From NCBI GenBank assembly GCA_913056495.1, contig CAJXMO010000003.1, positions 223,200 through 287,199 on the forward strand: a stretch of DNA of 64,000 bases, given 5' to 3'. The DNA comes from an uncultured Alteromonadaceae bacterium. Lineage in GTDB: Bacteria > Pseudomonadota > Gammaproteobacteria > Enterobacterales > Alteromonadaceae. The notes beneath the pieces are model-generated. The model was not told where the DNA came from. It did no database searches and saw only the letters and a program-made list of their open reading frames with translations. The number at the start of each line of letters is the position of its first letter. Position 1 is the stretch's first letter. Made by a program: the position numbers and the translations under genes. Positions 17,690 to 28,677 of this stretch are shown here, one piece after another.

Positions 17690-19327
17690 ATGAAGAGTTG
17701 GTTTAAATCAGGTTCTCCGTGGATTTGGATGACAGCCGGAGCTGTTAGTCTGAGTTTGATTTCTGTACTTGGGTTGTTATTAATGATTGCCTGGCGTGGC
17801 TTAAGTTTCTTTTGGCCCGCAGATGTTTATGAGTTTAATTTAGAGCAGGGGCAGGCAACCCATAAAATTATTGGTGAAGTGTATGACAGGGAAGAAGTCT
17901 CGGCAAAACGTTTGCGCGAAGCCGGTTTCACGATCCCACAAAGTCAGGGTGAAAATGTTGAACGTTTGCTGGTTAAAACAGGTAACCGTGAGTTTGTTGA
18001 ATTAGACTTCAGATGGATTTTAGAAACGGATATTCAATCGGCCGAAAAAAGATCCGGCATTGCCGTATTTGAACGCAGTAAAAATGGTAACTTCTATGGC
18101 TATGTTGATCATGTTGTGATTGACGGACAGCGTGCTGATTCTGCAAAACTGGATTCAGTTATTGAACGCGCCGTTGAGATTAATGAGCAAGCGCTGGATT
18201 TACAAAACGATGAGATTGGCTCAATTAACTATCGTTTAGAAAAAATCCGTCTTGAACAAAGAGCACTGGAACTTGAAAACGAATTAACTGACGAGATTAA
18301 AGCTGAGTATCAGGCTGAAATTGATGGCCTGAATAAAAGCTATCAGAGTTATGAAAAGCAGTTATTTAAGCTTCGTCAGGCTGCGGACAGAGATGCGGTT
18401 GTGGTGAAAGATATGCGAGGCGAGCTCGTCACTATTCCTGCTGCTCAAATTCTCGATGTTCATTTTCCAAATGATATGTCAGTGCTGGATAAAACAGCTC
18501 GTTTCTTTGTTCAGATTGGTAAGTTTGTCAGCGATGATCCACGAGAAGCCAATACTGAAGGTGGGGTTTTCCCGGCAATTTTCGGTACTGTTTTCATGGT
18601 TATTCTGATGGCCGTTATTGTGACGCCTTTTGGGGTGATAGCGGCCATTTATTTGCATGAGTACGCTGCAAAAAATAATGTGACTAAAGTCATTCGTATT
18701 GCTGTGATTAACCTTGCCGGTGTGCCTTCGATTGTATATGGCGTATTTGGTCTGGGCTTTTTTGTTTATATGTTAGGTGGCAGTATAGATGAACTGTTTT
18801 ATCCGGAAGCTTTGCCTAATCCGACATTCGGTACGCCTGGTGTAATCTGGTCCGCATTAACTCTGGCTATTTTAACCTTGCCGGTTGTCATTGTTTCAAC
18901 CGAAGAGGGCATGTCACGTATACCAAGCTCATTGCGTCAGGGCAGCTTAGCGCTAGGTGCAACTAAAGCTGAAACTCTGTGGCGGATTATTATTCCTATG
19001 GCAAGCCCGGCGATTATGACAGGTCTGATTTTGGCTGTGGCCCGTGCGGCGGGTGAAGTTGCGCCTCTGATGTTAGTCGGGGTGGTGAAAATGGCGCCAA
19101 CATTGCCATTAGACGGTAACTTCCCGTTTATTCACATCGACCGTAAATTTATGCATTTAGGTTTCCATATTTATGATGTTGGTTTCCAAAGTCCGAATGT
19201 AGAAGCTGCGCGGCCTTTGGTTTATGCAACCGCATTTTTACTGGTGACTGTCATTGTCGCACTGAATATTACAGCGATTGGTATACGTAACCATTTACGT
19301 GAAAAGTATAAGTCGCTTGAGCATTAA
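17690..19327 (+). CDS. pstA: Phosphate ABC transporter permease PstA, long form
   Basis: 545 residues, against about 300 in E. coli. TM1 is near 13-33. A roughly 250-residue insertion follows, with a helical, coiled-coil-like segment around 165-235 (LEKIRLEQRALELENEL). The permease core comes after residue 290 (GVPSIVYGVFGLGFFVYMLGG; EAA loop LRQGSLALGATKAETLWRIIIPMASPAIMTG). It pairs with the long PstC; the two soluble extensions probably face each other outside the membrane (inference). It starts 17 bp after pstC. Confidence 0.9.
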   Translation: MKSWFKSGSPWIWMTAGAVSLSLISVLGLLLMIAWRGLSFFWPADVYEFNLEQGQATHKIIGEVYDREEVSAKRLREAGFTIPQSQGENVERLLVKTGNREFVELDFRWILETDIQSAEKRSGIAVFERSKNGNFYGYVDHVVIDGQRADSAKLDSVIERAVEINEQALDLQNDEIGSINYRLEKIRLEQRALELENELTDEIKAEYQAEIDGLNKSYQSYEKQLFKLRQAADRDAVVVKDMRGELVTIPAAQILDVHFPNDMSVLDKTARFFVQIGKFVSDDPREANTEGGVFPAIFGTVFMVILMAVIVTPFGVIAAIYLHEYAAKNNVTKVIRIAVINLAGVPSIVYGVFGLGFFVYMLGGSIDELFYPEALPNPTFGTPGVIWSALTLAILTLPVVIVSTEEGMSRIPSSLRQGSLALGATKAETLWRIIIPMASPAIMTGLILAVARAAGEVAPLMLVGVVKMAPTLPLDGNFPFIHIDRKFMHLGFHIYDVGFQSPNVEAARPLVYATAFLLVTVIVALNITAIGIRNHLREKYKSLEH

Positions 19328-19352
19328 ACAAATTTAAAAAGGTTTATTTAAG

Positions 19353-20174
19353 ATGATTTCATTATCACCTGAAGTTACAAAGATAAATAACGCGATTTCT
19401 CCAAATGAGTTGAGCGCGGAGCAAACAGCATTAGAAATGCGGGATCTGAATTTGTTTTATGGCGAAAAACAAGCCTTATACAATATAGATATGAAAATAC
19501 CTAAAGGTAAAGTAACCGCTTTTATCGGGCCATCGGGCTGTGGTAAATCAACTTTACTGCGCTGTATCAACCGAATGAATGACCTGGTCGATATTTGTAA
19601 TGTAAAAGGCGAAATTTTGCTGGAAGGCAAGAATATCTATGATAAAGATGTGGATGTTGCCAATTTACGTCAGAATGTCGGTATGGTATTTCAGCGTCCA
19701 AACCCATTTCCTAAATCTATTTATGAAAATGTGGTTTATGGTCTTCGTATTCAGGGAATTAAAGATAAGCGTAAACTCGATGAAGTGGTAGAAACTTCAT
19801 TACGTAAAGCGGCTTTATGGGATGAAGTAAAAGACAGATTAAACGACAGTGCGTTCGGCTTATCCGGTGGTCAGCAGCAACGCCTTGTCATTGCACGAGC
19901 AATCGCGATTGAACCTAAGGTATTGCTACTGGATGAACCAACTTCTGCGCTGGATCCTATCTCAACTTTGACCATCGAAGAATTGATTAATGATTTAAAA
20001 GAATCTTACACTGTGGTTATCGTTACCCATAATATGCAACAGGCTGCGCGTGTTTCAAATTATGCTGCTTTTATGTTTATGGGTGAGTTGATTGAATATT
20101 CTGATACCAACCAGTTATTCACGACACCGGCTAAAAAGAAAACAGAAGATTATATTACCGGTCGTTACGGCTAA
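19353..20174 (+). CDS. pstB: Phosphate ABC transporter ATP-binding protein PstB
   Basis: 273 residues. Walker [10 protein letters not shown] at 59-67, the PstB-specific [17 protein letters not shown]-loop region, the ABC signature LSGGQQQR and Walker [13 protein letters not shown] are all intact, ending with the usual H-loop [11 protein letters not shown]. It powers phosphate import through PstC-PstA. A roughly 25-residue N-terminal extension before the ABC core is longer than in E. coli. It lies 25 bp after pstA. Confidence 0.96.
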   Translation: MISLSPEVTKINNAISPNELSAEQTALEMRDLNLFYGEKQALYNIDMKIPKGKVTAFIGPSGCGKSTLLRCINRMNDLVDICNVKGEILLEGKNIYDKDVDVANLRQNVGMVFQRPNPFPKSIYENVVYGLRIQGIKDKRKLDEVVETSLRKAALWDEVKDRLNDSAFGLSGGQQQRLVIARAIAIEPKVLLLDEPTSALDPISTLTIEELINDLKESYTVVIVTHNMQQAARVSNYAAFMFMGELIEYSDTNQLFTTPAKKKTEDYITGRYG

Positions 20175-20235
20175 AATAACGACTATACTTAGTTAGAATC
20201 TAGTATGTTATCGCTCGTTTTTAAGGTTAATACCT

Positions 20236-20946
20236 ATGGATTTAAAATTAGATAAACACATATCGGGTCAGTTTAATACTGAGCTTGAACACATAATGAG
20301 CAGTGTGCTCGACATGGGCGGATTGGTTGAGCAACAAATCAGTCAGGCGCTGGAAGCTATCAGTAACTGTGATGCTAAACTTGCTGAAAAAGTGATTGAA
20401 AACGATGATAAAATTAATCGTTATGAAGTGGCTATTGACGAAGAATGTGCACGCATCATTGCAAAGCGTCAGCCTGCCGCAATTGATTTAAGAATTATTT
20501 TAGCGGTTGCAAAAATGATAGCTGACTTAGAACGAATTGGTGATGAAACCTGCCGCATGGTCCGAGCTGCACAGGCTCAATATAAAAATCAGGATCATCA
20601 GTTTATTGTTGATTTGGATCACATGGGTCAACAAGTTTTAATTATGTTTAATAAGGTGTTGGACGCTATCGCGAGAATGGATAGCGATGCCGCCTATGAA
20701 GTGCATAAGCTTGACAAGAAAATTGACAAGGCTTACGAAGCAATCACACGTCAGCTAATGACACATATGATGGAAGATCCGCGTTCTATACCAAAAGTGA
20801 TGGATGTGGTTTGGGCGACTCGTTCGCTTGAGCGAATCGGTGACAGGTGCCAGAACATCAGTGAGCATGTGATTTACTTAATTAAAGGCAAAGATGTGCG
20901 CCATCGCAGCCGAGAGCATATCGAAAAAATGTTAGATGTGAAATAA
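20236..20946 (+). CDS. phoU: Phosphate signalling protein PhoU
   Basis: 236 residues, two three-helix PhoU bundles. The metal-binding motifs are visible: EVAIDEECARIIAKRQPAAIDLR with AKMIADLERIGDETCRM in the first half and ATRSLERIGDRCQNISEHVIYL in the second. PhoU links Pst activity to PhoR and keeps the Pho regulon off when phosphate is plentiful. It is the last gene of the pst operon, 61 bp after pstB, and is followed by a strong terminator. Confidence 0.95.
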   Translation: MDLKLDKHISGQFNTELEHIMSSVLDMGGLVEQQISQALEAISNCDAKLAEKVIENDDKINRYEVAIDEECARIIAKRQPAAIDLRIILAVAKMIADLERIGDETCRMVRAAQAQYKNQDHQFIVDLDHMGQQVLIMFNKVLDAIARMDSDAAYEVHKLDKKIDKAYEAITRQLMTHMMEDPRSIPKVMDVVWATRSLERIGDRCQNISEHVIYLIKGKDVRHRSREHIEKMLDVK

Positions 20947-20986
20947 CCCGCATTTATTTAGCTCTCATTTATTTAGCTTAAGATAC

Positions 20987-21017
20987 AAAAAAGCTCAGTC
21001 CGGGACTGAGCTTTTTT
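20987..21017. terminator. Bidirectional intrinsic terminator between phoU and the helicase gene
   Basis: A 14-bp perfect stem (AAAAAAGCTCAGTC with its complement) closes a CGG loop. The A-run on the left and T-run on the right let it work for phoU and for the convergent helicase gene. Confidence 0.93.
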
Positions 21018-21138
21018 ATCGGTAGCAGCATAAAACGCTCTGGAGCCTGTTGACGTTTGGTGTACAAATTTTGTTCTAACCAAACGCGTTTTGCTCGCGA
21101 CGCGAGATATGTAGCATAGTTATTCTCGGCAATACGCT

Positions 21139-22587
21139 CTAGTTTTTATCCGCTACTTTAAATGTAAAAGGTTTAGATTTTGCCGGTTTAGCTTTGTGCC
21201 TTCTGGGTTTTGAAGCCGGCTGGTTTTCAGCTTTTTGATGCGACTGATTCGCTCGGTTATCTTCACGATTTGCCCGACTGTTTTTATGTTGTGGTCGCTT
21301 GGCTTTTTCATCTGTTCGGTTGTGCGTGCGGCGACGTCCGTTTGCTGTTTCAGGCTTGTCAGCATTGGTTTCGTTGGCACTATCAATATGCGTCTTTTTC
21401 GGCTTTTTAGGACGTTTTTTCTTGGGGGCTCGCAGTACAGATTCAGGTAAGGCGTTAACCGGCTCAAATCTGGGCAGATTTTTTCTCGGCAGTACTTTTT
21501 GAATTAATCTTTCAATATCAAATAACTGTTTACTTTCTGCTGCACAAACCAAAGAAACAGCCTGGCCGGTTTGTCCGGCGCGGCCCGTGCGGCCAATTCG
21601 GTGAACATAATCTTCCGCGACATTCGGTAAATCAAAGTTGACCACCTGAGGTAACTGACTGATGTCAATTCCGCGAGCGGCAATATCTGTTGCAACCAAT
21701 ACCCGGGTTTCACCCGCTTTAAATTCAGCTAACGCTTTTGTTCTGGCGGCCTGACTTTTATTGCCGTGAATTGCAGCTGTTTTAATATCTGCAGAGCAAA
21801 GTTGTCGGACTAAACGGTTCGCGCCATGTTTGGTGCGGCTAAATACCAGAACTTGTTGCCAGTTATTGTCTAAAATCAGTTCAATCAGAGCGTCTGTCTT
21901 TTTGTTTTTATCAACCGGACAAATCCAGTGCTCGACCGTATCTACTGTGGAGTTAGCCGGTGTGACAGATATTTCAATTGGATCATTGATTAAGCCTTTT
22001 GCCAGCGCTTTTATCTCATCTGAGAAGGTAGCGGAAAACATCAGGTTCTGACGATTTTTCGGCAATAAACGAATAATTCTTTTAATGTCATGAATAAAGC
22101 CCATATCCAACATACGATCGGCTTCGTCCAGCACCAGTGTTTCGAGTTCGTCAAAACGGATGGCATTTTGCTGATATAAATCGAGCAAACGGCCAGGGGT
22201 TGCGACTAATATATCAACGCCTTTGGTGAGTCTGAGCATTTGTGGGTTTATTTTCACACCGCCATAAACCACATCGGTTTTTAGTGTCAAAAATTGGCTG
22301 TATTTTGCTATGTTATCAGCAACCTGAGCTGCCAGCTCGCGGGTTGGTGTTAAAATCAGGGTTTTGACCTGATTTGAACCTGCGCTTTTTTGACCGGCCA
22401 ATTTTTCTAGAATCGGAAGTGTGAACCCCGCTGTTTTCCCGGTGCCAGTTTGCGCCGCAGCCATAATGTCTCGGCCGGATAAAATTGCGGGAACCGCTTT
22501 CGCCTGAATCGGGGATGGTGATTCATATCCCTGGGCTTCAATCGCTTTTAAAATAGGTTTTGATAAACCTAATTCAGTAAACTTCAT
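21139..22587 (-). CDS. DEAD-box RNA helicase, RhlE-like
   Basis: About 482 residues from ATG 22587 (GAGAG 5-6 bp upstream); an ATG four codons earlier is less well placed. All helicase motifs are present: Q motif [13 protein letters not shown], motif [23 protein letters not shown] in [16 protein letters not shown] in MFSATFS, and [12 protein letters not shown]. The last 100 residues are a basic, Asn/Lys/Arg-rich tail typical of RhlE-type helicases and likely bind RNA non-specifically. The role is in ribosome assembly or mRNA turnover, by family. It diverges from aspS. Confidence 0.92.
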   Translation of the reverse strand: MKFTELGLSKPILKAIEAQGYESPSPIQAKAVPAILSGRDIMAAAQTGTGKTAGFTLPILEKLAGQKSAGSNQVKTLILTPTRELAAQVADNIAKYSQFLTLKTDVVYGGVKINPQMLRLTKGVDILVATPGRLLDLYQQNAIRFDELETLVLDEADRMLDMGFIHDIKRIIRLLPKNRQNLMFSATFSDEIKALAKGLINDPIEISVTPANSTVDTVEHWICPVDKNKKTDALIELILDNNWQQVLVFSRTKHGANRLVRQLCSADIKTAAIHGNKSQAARTKALAEFKAGETRVLVATDIAARGIDISQLPQVVNFDLPNVAEDYVHRIGRTGRAGQTGQAVSLVCAAESKQLFDIERLIQKVLPRKNLPRFEPVNALPESVLRAPKKKRPKKPKKTHIDSANETNADKPETANGRRRTHNRTDEKAKRPQHKNSRANREDNRANQSHQKAENQPASKPRRHKAKPAKSKPFTFKVADKN

Positions 22588-22743
22588 ATATGCTCTCATA
22601 GGTGATAAATAGCAGCTTAAATGGGCAATTATTTAAGCGGGCGGCAAGCTTACCCTAATCACAGCTAAACTGCTAACATATTTCACCCAGTGCAGTGGTT
22701 GGCTTTTAGCTAAGATAGCCTGTTAAAATACATGCTTAGGGTA

Positions 22744-22749
22744 TATAAT
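22744..22749 (+). promoter_or_regulatory. -10 element of the aspS promoter
   Basis: A perfect TATAAT 90 bp upstream of the aspS start; the -35 position (TGTTAA, 22721-22726, 17-bp spacing) is weak. No T-box or leader peptide is evident in the 5' untranslated stretch. Confidence 0.5.
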
Positions 22750-22838
22750 CCGTGGCAATTTTTGCATTGGTCTGGCGCTAAAGCTGACCAGCTCATAAAA
22801 TCTCAGTTAAAAATATTAGAATCAGGAATAGAATAAAT

Positions 22839-24611
22839 ATGCGAAGCCATTATTGTGGTCAGGTCAATGAATCTTTAGTCGGTCAGTCAGTAACTTTGTG
22901 TGGTTGGGTAAATCGTCGCCGTGATTTAGGCGGTTTGATTTTTATCGATTTACGTGATGTGAAAGGGCTGGTTCAAGTGGTTGTCGACCCTGATTTTGAA
23001 GCTCTGTTTGAAACTGCAAACAAATTAAAACACGAGTTTTGTATTCAATTAAGCGGTACGGTTAGAGCACGCCCGGAAAGTCAGGTAAATAAAAATATGG
23101 CAACGGGTGCGGTTGAAATTCTGGCATCAGAATTAACCATTTTAAATAGCTCTGATGTACTACCAATTGATATGGGTGGCCATCAAAATAACTCAGAAGA
23201 ACAAAGATTAAAATATCGTTATTTAGATTTGCGTCGCCCGGACATGACTAACAAAATTAAATTTCGCGCTAAAGTCACCAGTGAAATTCGTAATTATTTA
23301 GACAGCAATGACTTTCTGGATATTGAAACACCAATATTAACTAAGGCCACGCCAGAAGGTGCGCGAGACTATTTGGTTCCGAGCCGCACGCATAAAGGTC
23401 AATTTTTTGCGTTGCCCCAGTCTCCTCAGTTATTTAAACAGTTATTAATGATGTCCGGAATGGACAGATATTACCAAATCGTTAAATGTTTCCGAGATGA
23501 AGATTTACGAGCGGATCGTCAGCCTGAATTTACCCAGATTGATATCGAAACTTCTTTTATGTCGGCTGACGAAGTCATGGCAATAACCGAAGATATGGTA
23601 CGCAAACTTTTTGTTAAGTTGCTGGATATCGATTTGGGTGACTTCCCTAAAATGACCTACGCAGAAGCTATGACTAAATATGGTAGCGATAAGCCGGACT
23701 TACGTATTGCGCTGGAAATGGTTGATGTTGCAGATTTATTGAAAGACGTTGAATTTAAAGTATTCTCTGGCCCGGCAAATGATCCTAAAGGTCGAGTGGC
23801 GGCATTAAAAGTGCCAGGTGGTGCGGATAAATTCTCACGGAAAGACATTGACGAGCTGACGAAATTTGTTGGTATTTATGGCGCAAAAGGTCTTGCATGG
23901 TTAAAAGTGAATGACCTGGATAAAGGCATGGAAGGCTTACAGTCTCCGATTTTAAAATTCTTACCGGAAGACGTAGCTAAAGGCATTTTAGATAGAGTTG
24001 AAGCGCAAACGGGTGACATTATTTTCTTCGGCTCTGATAAATATACGGTTGTCTCTGAAGCCATAGGTGCACTTCGTTTGAAAGTTGGCGAGCAGCTTGG
24101 ATTAGTGGAAGACGCATGGAAACCTTTATGGGTAGTCGATTTTCCAATGTTTGAAGAATACGAAGGTGGCTTGACGCCACTTCATCATCCGTTTACAGCG
24201 CCGGTTGGTGTAACTGCAGAAGCGTTAAAAGCCAACCCTGAAAAAACCTTATCAAATGCATATGACATGGTTTTAAATGGCTGTGAAGTCGGCGGTGGTT
24301 CTGTTCGTATACATCAGCAGGATATGCAATCAGCTGTATTTGATATTTTGGGTATAGGTGAAGAAGAAGCAGAAGAGAAATTTGGCTTTTTGTTAGATGC
24401 ATTAAAATTTGGTGCGCCGCCTCATGCTGGTTTAGCATTTGGTTTAGACAGATTAGTTATGTTGATGACAGGTGCGACATCTATTCGTGATGTAATGGCA
24501 TTCCCGAAAACAACGACAGCGGCTTGTCCGTTAACGAATGCCCCAGGTTTTGCTAACCCGGATCAAATCAAAGAGCTAGGTATTCAAACACTTCCTGCTG
24601 AAAAAGCATAA
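22839..24611 (+). CDS. aspS: Aspartyl-tRNA synthetase
   Basis: 590 residues, bacterial-type length with the inserted GAD domain. It shows the N-terminal OB fold for the anticodon ([23 protein letters not shown]), class II motif 2 ([21 protein letters not shown]), the flipping loop region ([13 protein letters not shown]) and motif 3 ([13 protein letters not shown]). It charges tRNA-Asp. The bacterial discriminating form is expected in proteobacteria. A terminator follows, then yebC. Confidence 0.97.
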   Translation: MRSHYCGQVNESLVGQSVTLCGWVNRRRDLGGLIFIDLRDVKGLVQVVVDPDFEALFETANKLKHEFCIQLSGTVRARPESQVNKNMATGAVEILASELTILNSSDVLPIDMGGHQNNSEEQRLKYRYLDLRRPDMTNKIKFRAKVTSEIRNYLDSNDFLDIETPILTKATPEGARDYLVPSRTHKGQFFALPQSPQLFKQLLMMSGMDRYYQIVKCFRDEDLRADRQPEFTQIDIETSFMSADEVMAITEDMVRKLFVKLLDIDLGDFPKMTYAEAMTKYGSDKPDLRIALEMVDVADLLKDVEFKVFSGPANDPKGRVAALKVPGGADKFSRKDIDELTKFVGIYGAKGLAWLKVNDLDKGMEGLQSPILKFLPEDVAKGILDRVEAQTGDIIFFGSDKYTVVSEAIGALRLKVGEQLGLVEDAWKPLWVVDFPMFEEYEGGLTPLHHPFTAPVGVTAEALKANPEKTLSNAYDMVLNGCEVGGGSVRIHQQDMQSAVFDILGIGEEEAEEKFGFLLDALKFGAPPHAGLAFGLDRLVMLMTGATSIRDVMAFPKTTTAACPLTNAPGFANPDQIKELGIQTLPAEKA

Positions 24612-24618
24612 TCTTACG

Positions 24619-24648
24619 AAAAGCCATGCCTGCATTGGCATGGCTTTT
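24619..24648 (+). terminator. Intrinsic terminator after aspS
   Basis: A 12-bp perfect stem (AAAAGCCATGCC with its complement) closes a TGCATT loop and runs into T residues, 7 bp after the aspS stop. Confidence 0.9.
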
Positions 24649-24711
24649 TCGCTTTCCGGTTAGTCTCACATCACATACGATTCGATTTAAGAAACAATTT
24701 AGGAGTTTATT

Positions 24712-25455
24712 ATGGCTGGGCACAGTAAATGGGCCAACATTAAACATAGAAAAGCAGCGCAAGATGCAAAGCGTGGCAAGATTTTTACTAAATTAATTCG
24801 AGAATTAACGGTTTCTGCCAGACAGGGTGGCTCAGACGTCAGTTCAAACCCAAGGCTAAGAGCGGCTGTCGATAAAGCCTTATCCAGTAATATGACGCGT
24901 GACACCATCGACAGAGCTGTTAAAAGAGGCTCGGGTGAGTTAGAAGGCCAGGAGTTAGAAGAGCTTACTTATGAAGGTTATGGCGTTGATGGTACCGCTA
25001 TTTTAGTTGAGTGCATGACGGATAATAAAAACCGGACTGTATCTGAAGTGCGTCACGCATTTAGTAAATGTGGTGGCAACTTAGGTACAGATGGTTCAGT
25101 AGCTTACTTATTTGAAAAAAAAGGCGTATTGACATTTACCCAAGCCGAAGAAGATGAGTTATTAGAAGCAGCACTTGAAGCGGGGGCCGAGGATGTGGTT
25201 GAGCAGGACGATGGTAGCTTTGAAGTGTATACCACGCCCGATGCGTTTGGTGAGGTAAAAGATAACCTTGCAGCAGAACAATTGAATCCTGAAAGTGCGG
25301 AGGTAACTTTGGTTCCCAGTACTAAGGTATCACTTGACGCAGACTCTGCGCCTAAATTTATGCGCTTAGTGGATATGCTGGAGGATTTGGATGATGTTCA
25401 AAATGTTTACAGTAATGCCGATATAGCGGATGATGTTCTTGAACAGATGGAATAG
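24712..25455 (+). CDS. yebC: YebC/PmpR-family protein
   Basis: 247 residues, full length. The opening [25 protein letters not shown] is diagnostic. YebC proteins have been described as transcriptional regulators and, more recently, as factors that relieve ribosome stalling at proline-rich stretches. It starts the conserved yebC-ruvC-ruvA-ruvB cluster. TTTAGGAG precedes the ATG. Confidence 0.96.
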   Translation: MAGHSKWANIKHRKAAQDAKRGKIFTKLIRELTVSARQGGSDVSSNPRLRAAVDKALSSNMTRDTIDRAVKRGSGELEGQELEELTYEGYGVDGTAILVECMTDNKNRTVSEVRHAFSKCGGNLGTDGSVAYLFEKKGVLTFTQAEEDELLEAALEAGAEDVVEQDDGSFEVYTTPDAFGEVKDNLAAEQLNPESAEVTLVPSTKVSLDADSAPKFMRLVDMLEDLDDVQNVYSNADIADDVLEQME

Positions 25456-25464
25456 GAAGCTGGG

Positions 25465-25986
25465 TTGAGCATCATTTTAGGTATAGATCCGGGCTCAAGG
25501 ATCACAGGCTATGGCGTTATCAGACAGTCACGTAATCAGTTTCAGTATTTGGGCAGTGGCTGTATTCGTTTAGGTGATGCCCCTTTACCCGAACGCCTGA
25601 TCAATATTTTTAATGGTGTTAGTGAAATCATTACTCAGTTTAAGCCGGATTCATTTGCTATCGAGCAGGTCTTTCTGGCGCATAACCCGGATTCTGCACT
25701 TAAGTTGGGACAGGCCCGCGGCTCTGCCATAGTTGCAGCCGGTCACGCCGGACTCGAAGTCGCAGAATTCTCAGCACGGCAAATTAAACAAGCCGTTGTA
25801 GGCAAAGGTAATGCTGAAAAAGCTCAGGTTCAGCATATGGTTTCCCATATCTTAAAGTTGAATCAAAAGCCTCAGGCGGATGCCGCTGATGCGCTGGCCG
25901 TTGCGCTTTGTTATGCTCATACCAGACAAAGTTTAATCGGACTGGCGGGGCAGGCAACCAAAACGGTTAGACGACGCCTGCGCTAA
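25465..25986 (+). CDS. ruvC: Crossover junction endodeoxyribonuclease RuvC
   Basis: 173 residues. It resolves Holliday junctions. The RNase-H-like active site is visible: [14 protein letters not shown] near the N-terminus (Asp7), [22 protein letters not shown] (Glu), and the C-terminal [16 protein letters not shown] pair of Asp. The start is TTG 25465, chosen because GGAAG lies at the proper distance and the residues after it match the family's N-terminus. Nine bases separate it from yebC. Confidence 0.96.
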   Translation: MSIILGIDPGSRITGYGVIRQSRNQFQYLGSGCIRLGDAPLPERLINIFNGVSEIITQFKPDSFAIEQVFLAHNPDSALKLGQARGSAIVAAGHAGLEVAEFSARQIKQAVVGKGNAEKAQVQHMVSHILKLNQKPQADAADALAVALCYAHTRQSLIGLAGQATKTVRRRLR

Positions 25987-26029
25987 ACCCGATTGAGTCA
26001 AATCAAATTAAAATAATAAGGCAAGTGAG

Positions 26030-26656
26030 ATGATCTCCAGATTAACCGGCATAATAGTTGAAAAATTACCACCCGAATGTGTTTTAGATGTGAATGGCGT
26101 TGGTTATGAGATTAATTTGCCGATGACCAGCTTTTATCAATTGGCCGAACTAGATCAGCAACAAACCATATTCATCCATCAGGTGTTTCGTGAAGACGCT
26201 CAAGCACTGTATGGATTTCATAGCCGTTATGAAAGGGACCTATTTCGAGAATTGCTGAAAGCGAACGGTGTTGGCCCCAAACTGGCATTGGCTATTTTAT
26301 CAGCCATGTCGGGTCCTGAGTTTATCAGTACAGTACAGCACTCAGAAGTGAATCGCTTGGTGAAAATACCGGGCGTGGGTAAAAAAACGGCTGAGCGTTT
26401 ATTACTTGAAATGAAAGACAGGCTAGCAAAATGGCAGGCTGTGAGTCAGGCGCCTGATGGTATAGAAACACTTGGCGAAGATGCACAAGCCCAGGTTAAT
26501 TTTGTTGCACCACAAAATGCAAGTCGGGATGCAGTTGAAGCTTTAATCGCACTGGGTTATAAAGCTAATCAGGCAGAAGCCGCAGTGAAAAAAGTTGCTC
26601 AGACGGATTCGTCTAGTGAGCAAATAATTCGTTTAGCCCTTAAGAGCATGTTGTAA
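26030..26656 (+). CDS. ruvA: Holliday junction branch migration protein RuvA
   Basis: 208 residues. It has an N-terminal OB fold (MISRLTGIIVEKLPPECVL), tandem helix-hairpin-helix motifs (LLKANGVGPKLALAILSAM and LVKIPGVGKKTAERLLLEM) and a C-terminal UBA-like domain III that contacts RuvB (DAVEALIALGYKANQAEAAV). It holds the four-way junction for RuvB. It precedes ruvB by 3 bp. Confidence 0.97.
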   Translation: MISRLTGIIVEKLPPECVLDVNGVGYEINLPMTSFYQLAELDQQQTIFIHQVFREDAQALYGFHSRYERDLFRELLKANGVGPKLALAILSAMSGPEFISTVQHSEVNRLVKIPGVGKKTAERLLLEMKDRLAKWQAVSQAPDGIETLGEDAQAQVNFVAPQNASRDAVEALIALGYKANQAEAAVKKVAQTDSSSEQIIRLALKSML

Positions 26657-26659
26657 CTT

Positions 26660-27670
26660 ATGATAGAAGCCGATCGCTTAATCAGTGCTGAAGCACAATT
26701 TGATGAAGAAACCGTAGACAGAGCTATACGGCCGCAGACGCTCGCCGATTATACCGGTCAGAAACATGTTGTTGAGCAAATGAGTATTGCGATTGAAGCG
26801 TCGAAAAAACGCCAGGATGCGCTTGATCACGTACTTATTTTTGGTCCTCCGGGGTTAGGTAAAACCACGCTTGCCCGAATTATTGCCAATGAAATGGCGG
26901 TGAATATAAAAACAACTTCAGGCCCTGTACTCGAAAAAGCAGGTGATCTGGCCGCTTTACTGACAAACCTAGAACCACATGATGTTTTGTTTATTGATGA
27001 AATACATAGGTTGAGTCCGGCAGTTGAAGAAGTACTGTATCCGGCAATGGAAGATTATCAGCTCGATATTATGATAGGTGAGGGGCCGGCTGCGCGCTCT
27101 ATAAAGCTGGATTTACCGCCGTTTACTCTGGTTGGCGCAACAACGCGTGCTGGTTCACTAACCTCACCGCTTCGTGATCGCTTTGGTTTAGTGCAGCGAC
27201 TTGAATTTTATGATGTTACAGAGTTAGAAAAAATTATCAGTCGTTCGGCGCAGTTTTTACAAATGGAGCTGAGTTCGGCGGGCGCGAAAGAAATTGCCAT
27301 TCGTTCTCGTGGGACGCCGAGAATTGCGAATCGTTTATTACGCCGGGTCAGAGATTATGCGGATGTAAAAGCAGAGGGTATTGCCGATGATAAAATTGCA
27401 GCTCAGGCTTTAAATTTATTGAATGTGGATGATCAGGGGTTTGATTATATGGACCGAAAACTCTTAGATACCATTATTGATAAATTTGAAGGTGGACCGG
27501 TTGGACTGGATAATATTGCAGCGGCTATCGGAGAAGAAAAGGATACGATTGAGGATGTGATTGAACCCTTTTTAATTCAGCAGGGGTTTATTCAGCGTAC
27601 GCCACGCGGCAGAATCGCAACTCAAAGGGCTTATTTACATTTTGGATTGGTGAAAAATAAACAATCTTAA
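26660..27670 (+). CDS. ruvB: Holliday junction branch migration ATPase RuvB
   Basis: 336 residues. AAA+ motor with Walker [10 protein letters not shown] (62-70), Walker [11 protein letters not shown], sensor 1 [10 protein letters not shown], Arg finger region PLRDRFG and a winged-helix C-terminus that contacts DNA ([15 protein letters not shown]). With RuvA it drives branch migration. It is the last gene of the yebC-ruv unit; I see no strong terminator after it. Confidence 0.97.
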   Translation: MIEADRLISAEAQFDEETVDRAIRPQTLADYTGQKHVVEQMSIAIEASKKRQDALDHVLIFGPPGLGKTTLARIIANEMAVNIKTTSGPVLEKAGDLAALLTNLEPHDVLFIDEIHRLSPAVEEVLYPAMEDYQLDIMIGEGPAARSIKLDLPPFTLVGATTRAGSLTSPLRDRFGLVQRLEFYDVTELEKIISRSAQFLQMELSSAGAKEIAIRSRGTPRIANRLLRRVRDYADVKAEGIADDKIAAQALNLLNVDDQGFDYMDRKLLDTIIDKFEGGPVGLDNIAAAIGEEKDTIEDVIEPFLIQQGFIQRTPRGRIATQRAYLHFGLVKNKQS

Positions 27671-27977
27671 ACAATTGCGTGACAGGGTTGGCTAAACCGA
27701 ACATTGCAATATGTTCATTGCAATTTAAATAGCGTATATTTTAGAAAATAATTTTAATAAAGGCCATGCGTTCAATAACCGGAACTTTTTATTGCCTGAG
27801 CGATCAAAGCTAGTCGGTTGATTGAAAAGCTTAAAGTAAAGTTTGAGTAAATTGATTTAAGGTTAATTGACTTATACTCACTTTGATAATTAAGATGGCC
27901 ATATTTGTCATTAATTTGTTATGATCAACAACAAATAGCGCTAATTTAGATATAAAAAATATTTAAGGAATTCGAGA
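27671..27977. other. Intergenic region upstream of the tol operon
   Basis: 307 bp, AT-rich. Two palindromic ATTGCAAT octamers lie at 27703-27710 and 27717-27724. ATGGCCATATTTG at 27895-27907 differs at one base from the operator-like repeat before fic. TATGAT near 27921 could be the tolQ -10. No gene or convincing hairpin is seen. Confidence 0.5.
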
Positions 27978-28673
27978 GTGTCTGCTGATATCAGTTTTTT
28001 CGGTTTATTTATGCAAGCCAGCTTATTAGTAAAAGCGGTAATGCTAATGCTACTTGCTTTGTCTGTTATTTCCTGGACTATGATTTTTAAACGATCATCC
28101 GCATTAAACCGGGCCAGCCGCCAGTCACGTATATTCGAAGACAGATTCTGGTCGGGTGTGGATTTAAGTAATCTTTACCACGAAGTGACGCATAAAGTGG
28201 GTGATTTATCCGGCTCTGAAAATTTATTTAAAGCGGGTTTTAAAGAATTTGCTCGTAATCGTAAAGGTTCTGTATCTTCTCCTGAAGCTGTAATGGATGC
28301 GACATATCGTGCAATGCGAGTTAGCTTGTCTCGTGAAATTGATAAGCTGGAAACACATTTGCCTTTTTTAGCGACTGTCGGTTCAATTAGTCCTTACATT
28401 GGCTTGTTCGGCACTGTATGGGGGATTATGAATGCCTTTATTGCATTAGGTGAAGTTAAACAAGCTACCTTGGCTATGGTTGCCCCGGGTATTGCTGAGG
28501 CATTAATTGCAACCGCTATGGGCCTGTTTGCAGCAATACCGGCTGTAATCGCTTATAACCGCTTTTCTCACAGGGTTGAAAAACTCGAAAACAATTTAAT
28601 GAATTTTATGGAAGAGTTTTCGTCTATTTTACACCGTCAAGCCATGAGTAACCCTGCAAACAACGGAGCTTAA
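27978..28673 (+). CDS. tolQ: Tol-Pal system inner-membrane motor protein TolQ
   Basis: 231 residues, starting at GTG 27978 with AAGGA upstream. It has three membrane segments (about 15-35, 135-155 and 170-190), with [21 protein letters not shown] and [24 protein letters not shown] forming the conserved proton-channel part. TolQ with TolR uses the proton gradient to drive TolA and constrict the outer membrane at division. First gene of tolQRAB-pal-cpoB. Confidence 0.96.
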   Translation: MSADISFFGLFMQASLLVKAVMLMLLALSVISWTMIFKRSSALNRASRQSRIFEDRFWSGVDLSNLYHEVTHKVGDLSGSENLFKAGFKEFARNRKGSVSSPEAVMDATYRAMRVSLSREIDKLETHLPFLATVGSISPYIGLFGTVWGIMNAFIALGEVKQATLAMVAPGIAEALIATAMGLFAAIPAVIAYNRFSHRVEKLENNLMNFMEEFSSILHRQAMSNPANNGA

Positions 28674-28677
28674 TTGA

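Noticed and set aside
27703..27724. Pair of ATTGCAAT palindromes before tolQ
   Set aside because: Eight-base AT-rich palindromes are expected often in this DNA; 14-bp spacing gives no clear operator pattern.
27895..27907. Near-copy of the fic operator-like motif before tolQ
   Set aside because: A single 13-bp match with one mismatch in AT-rich DNA; without the 20-bp array it is probably chance.
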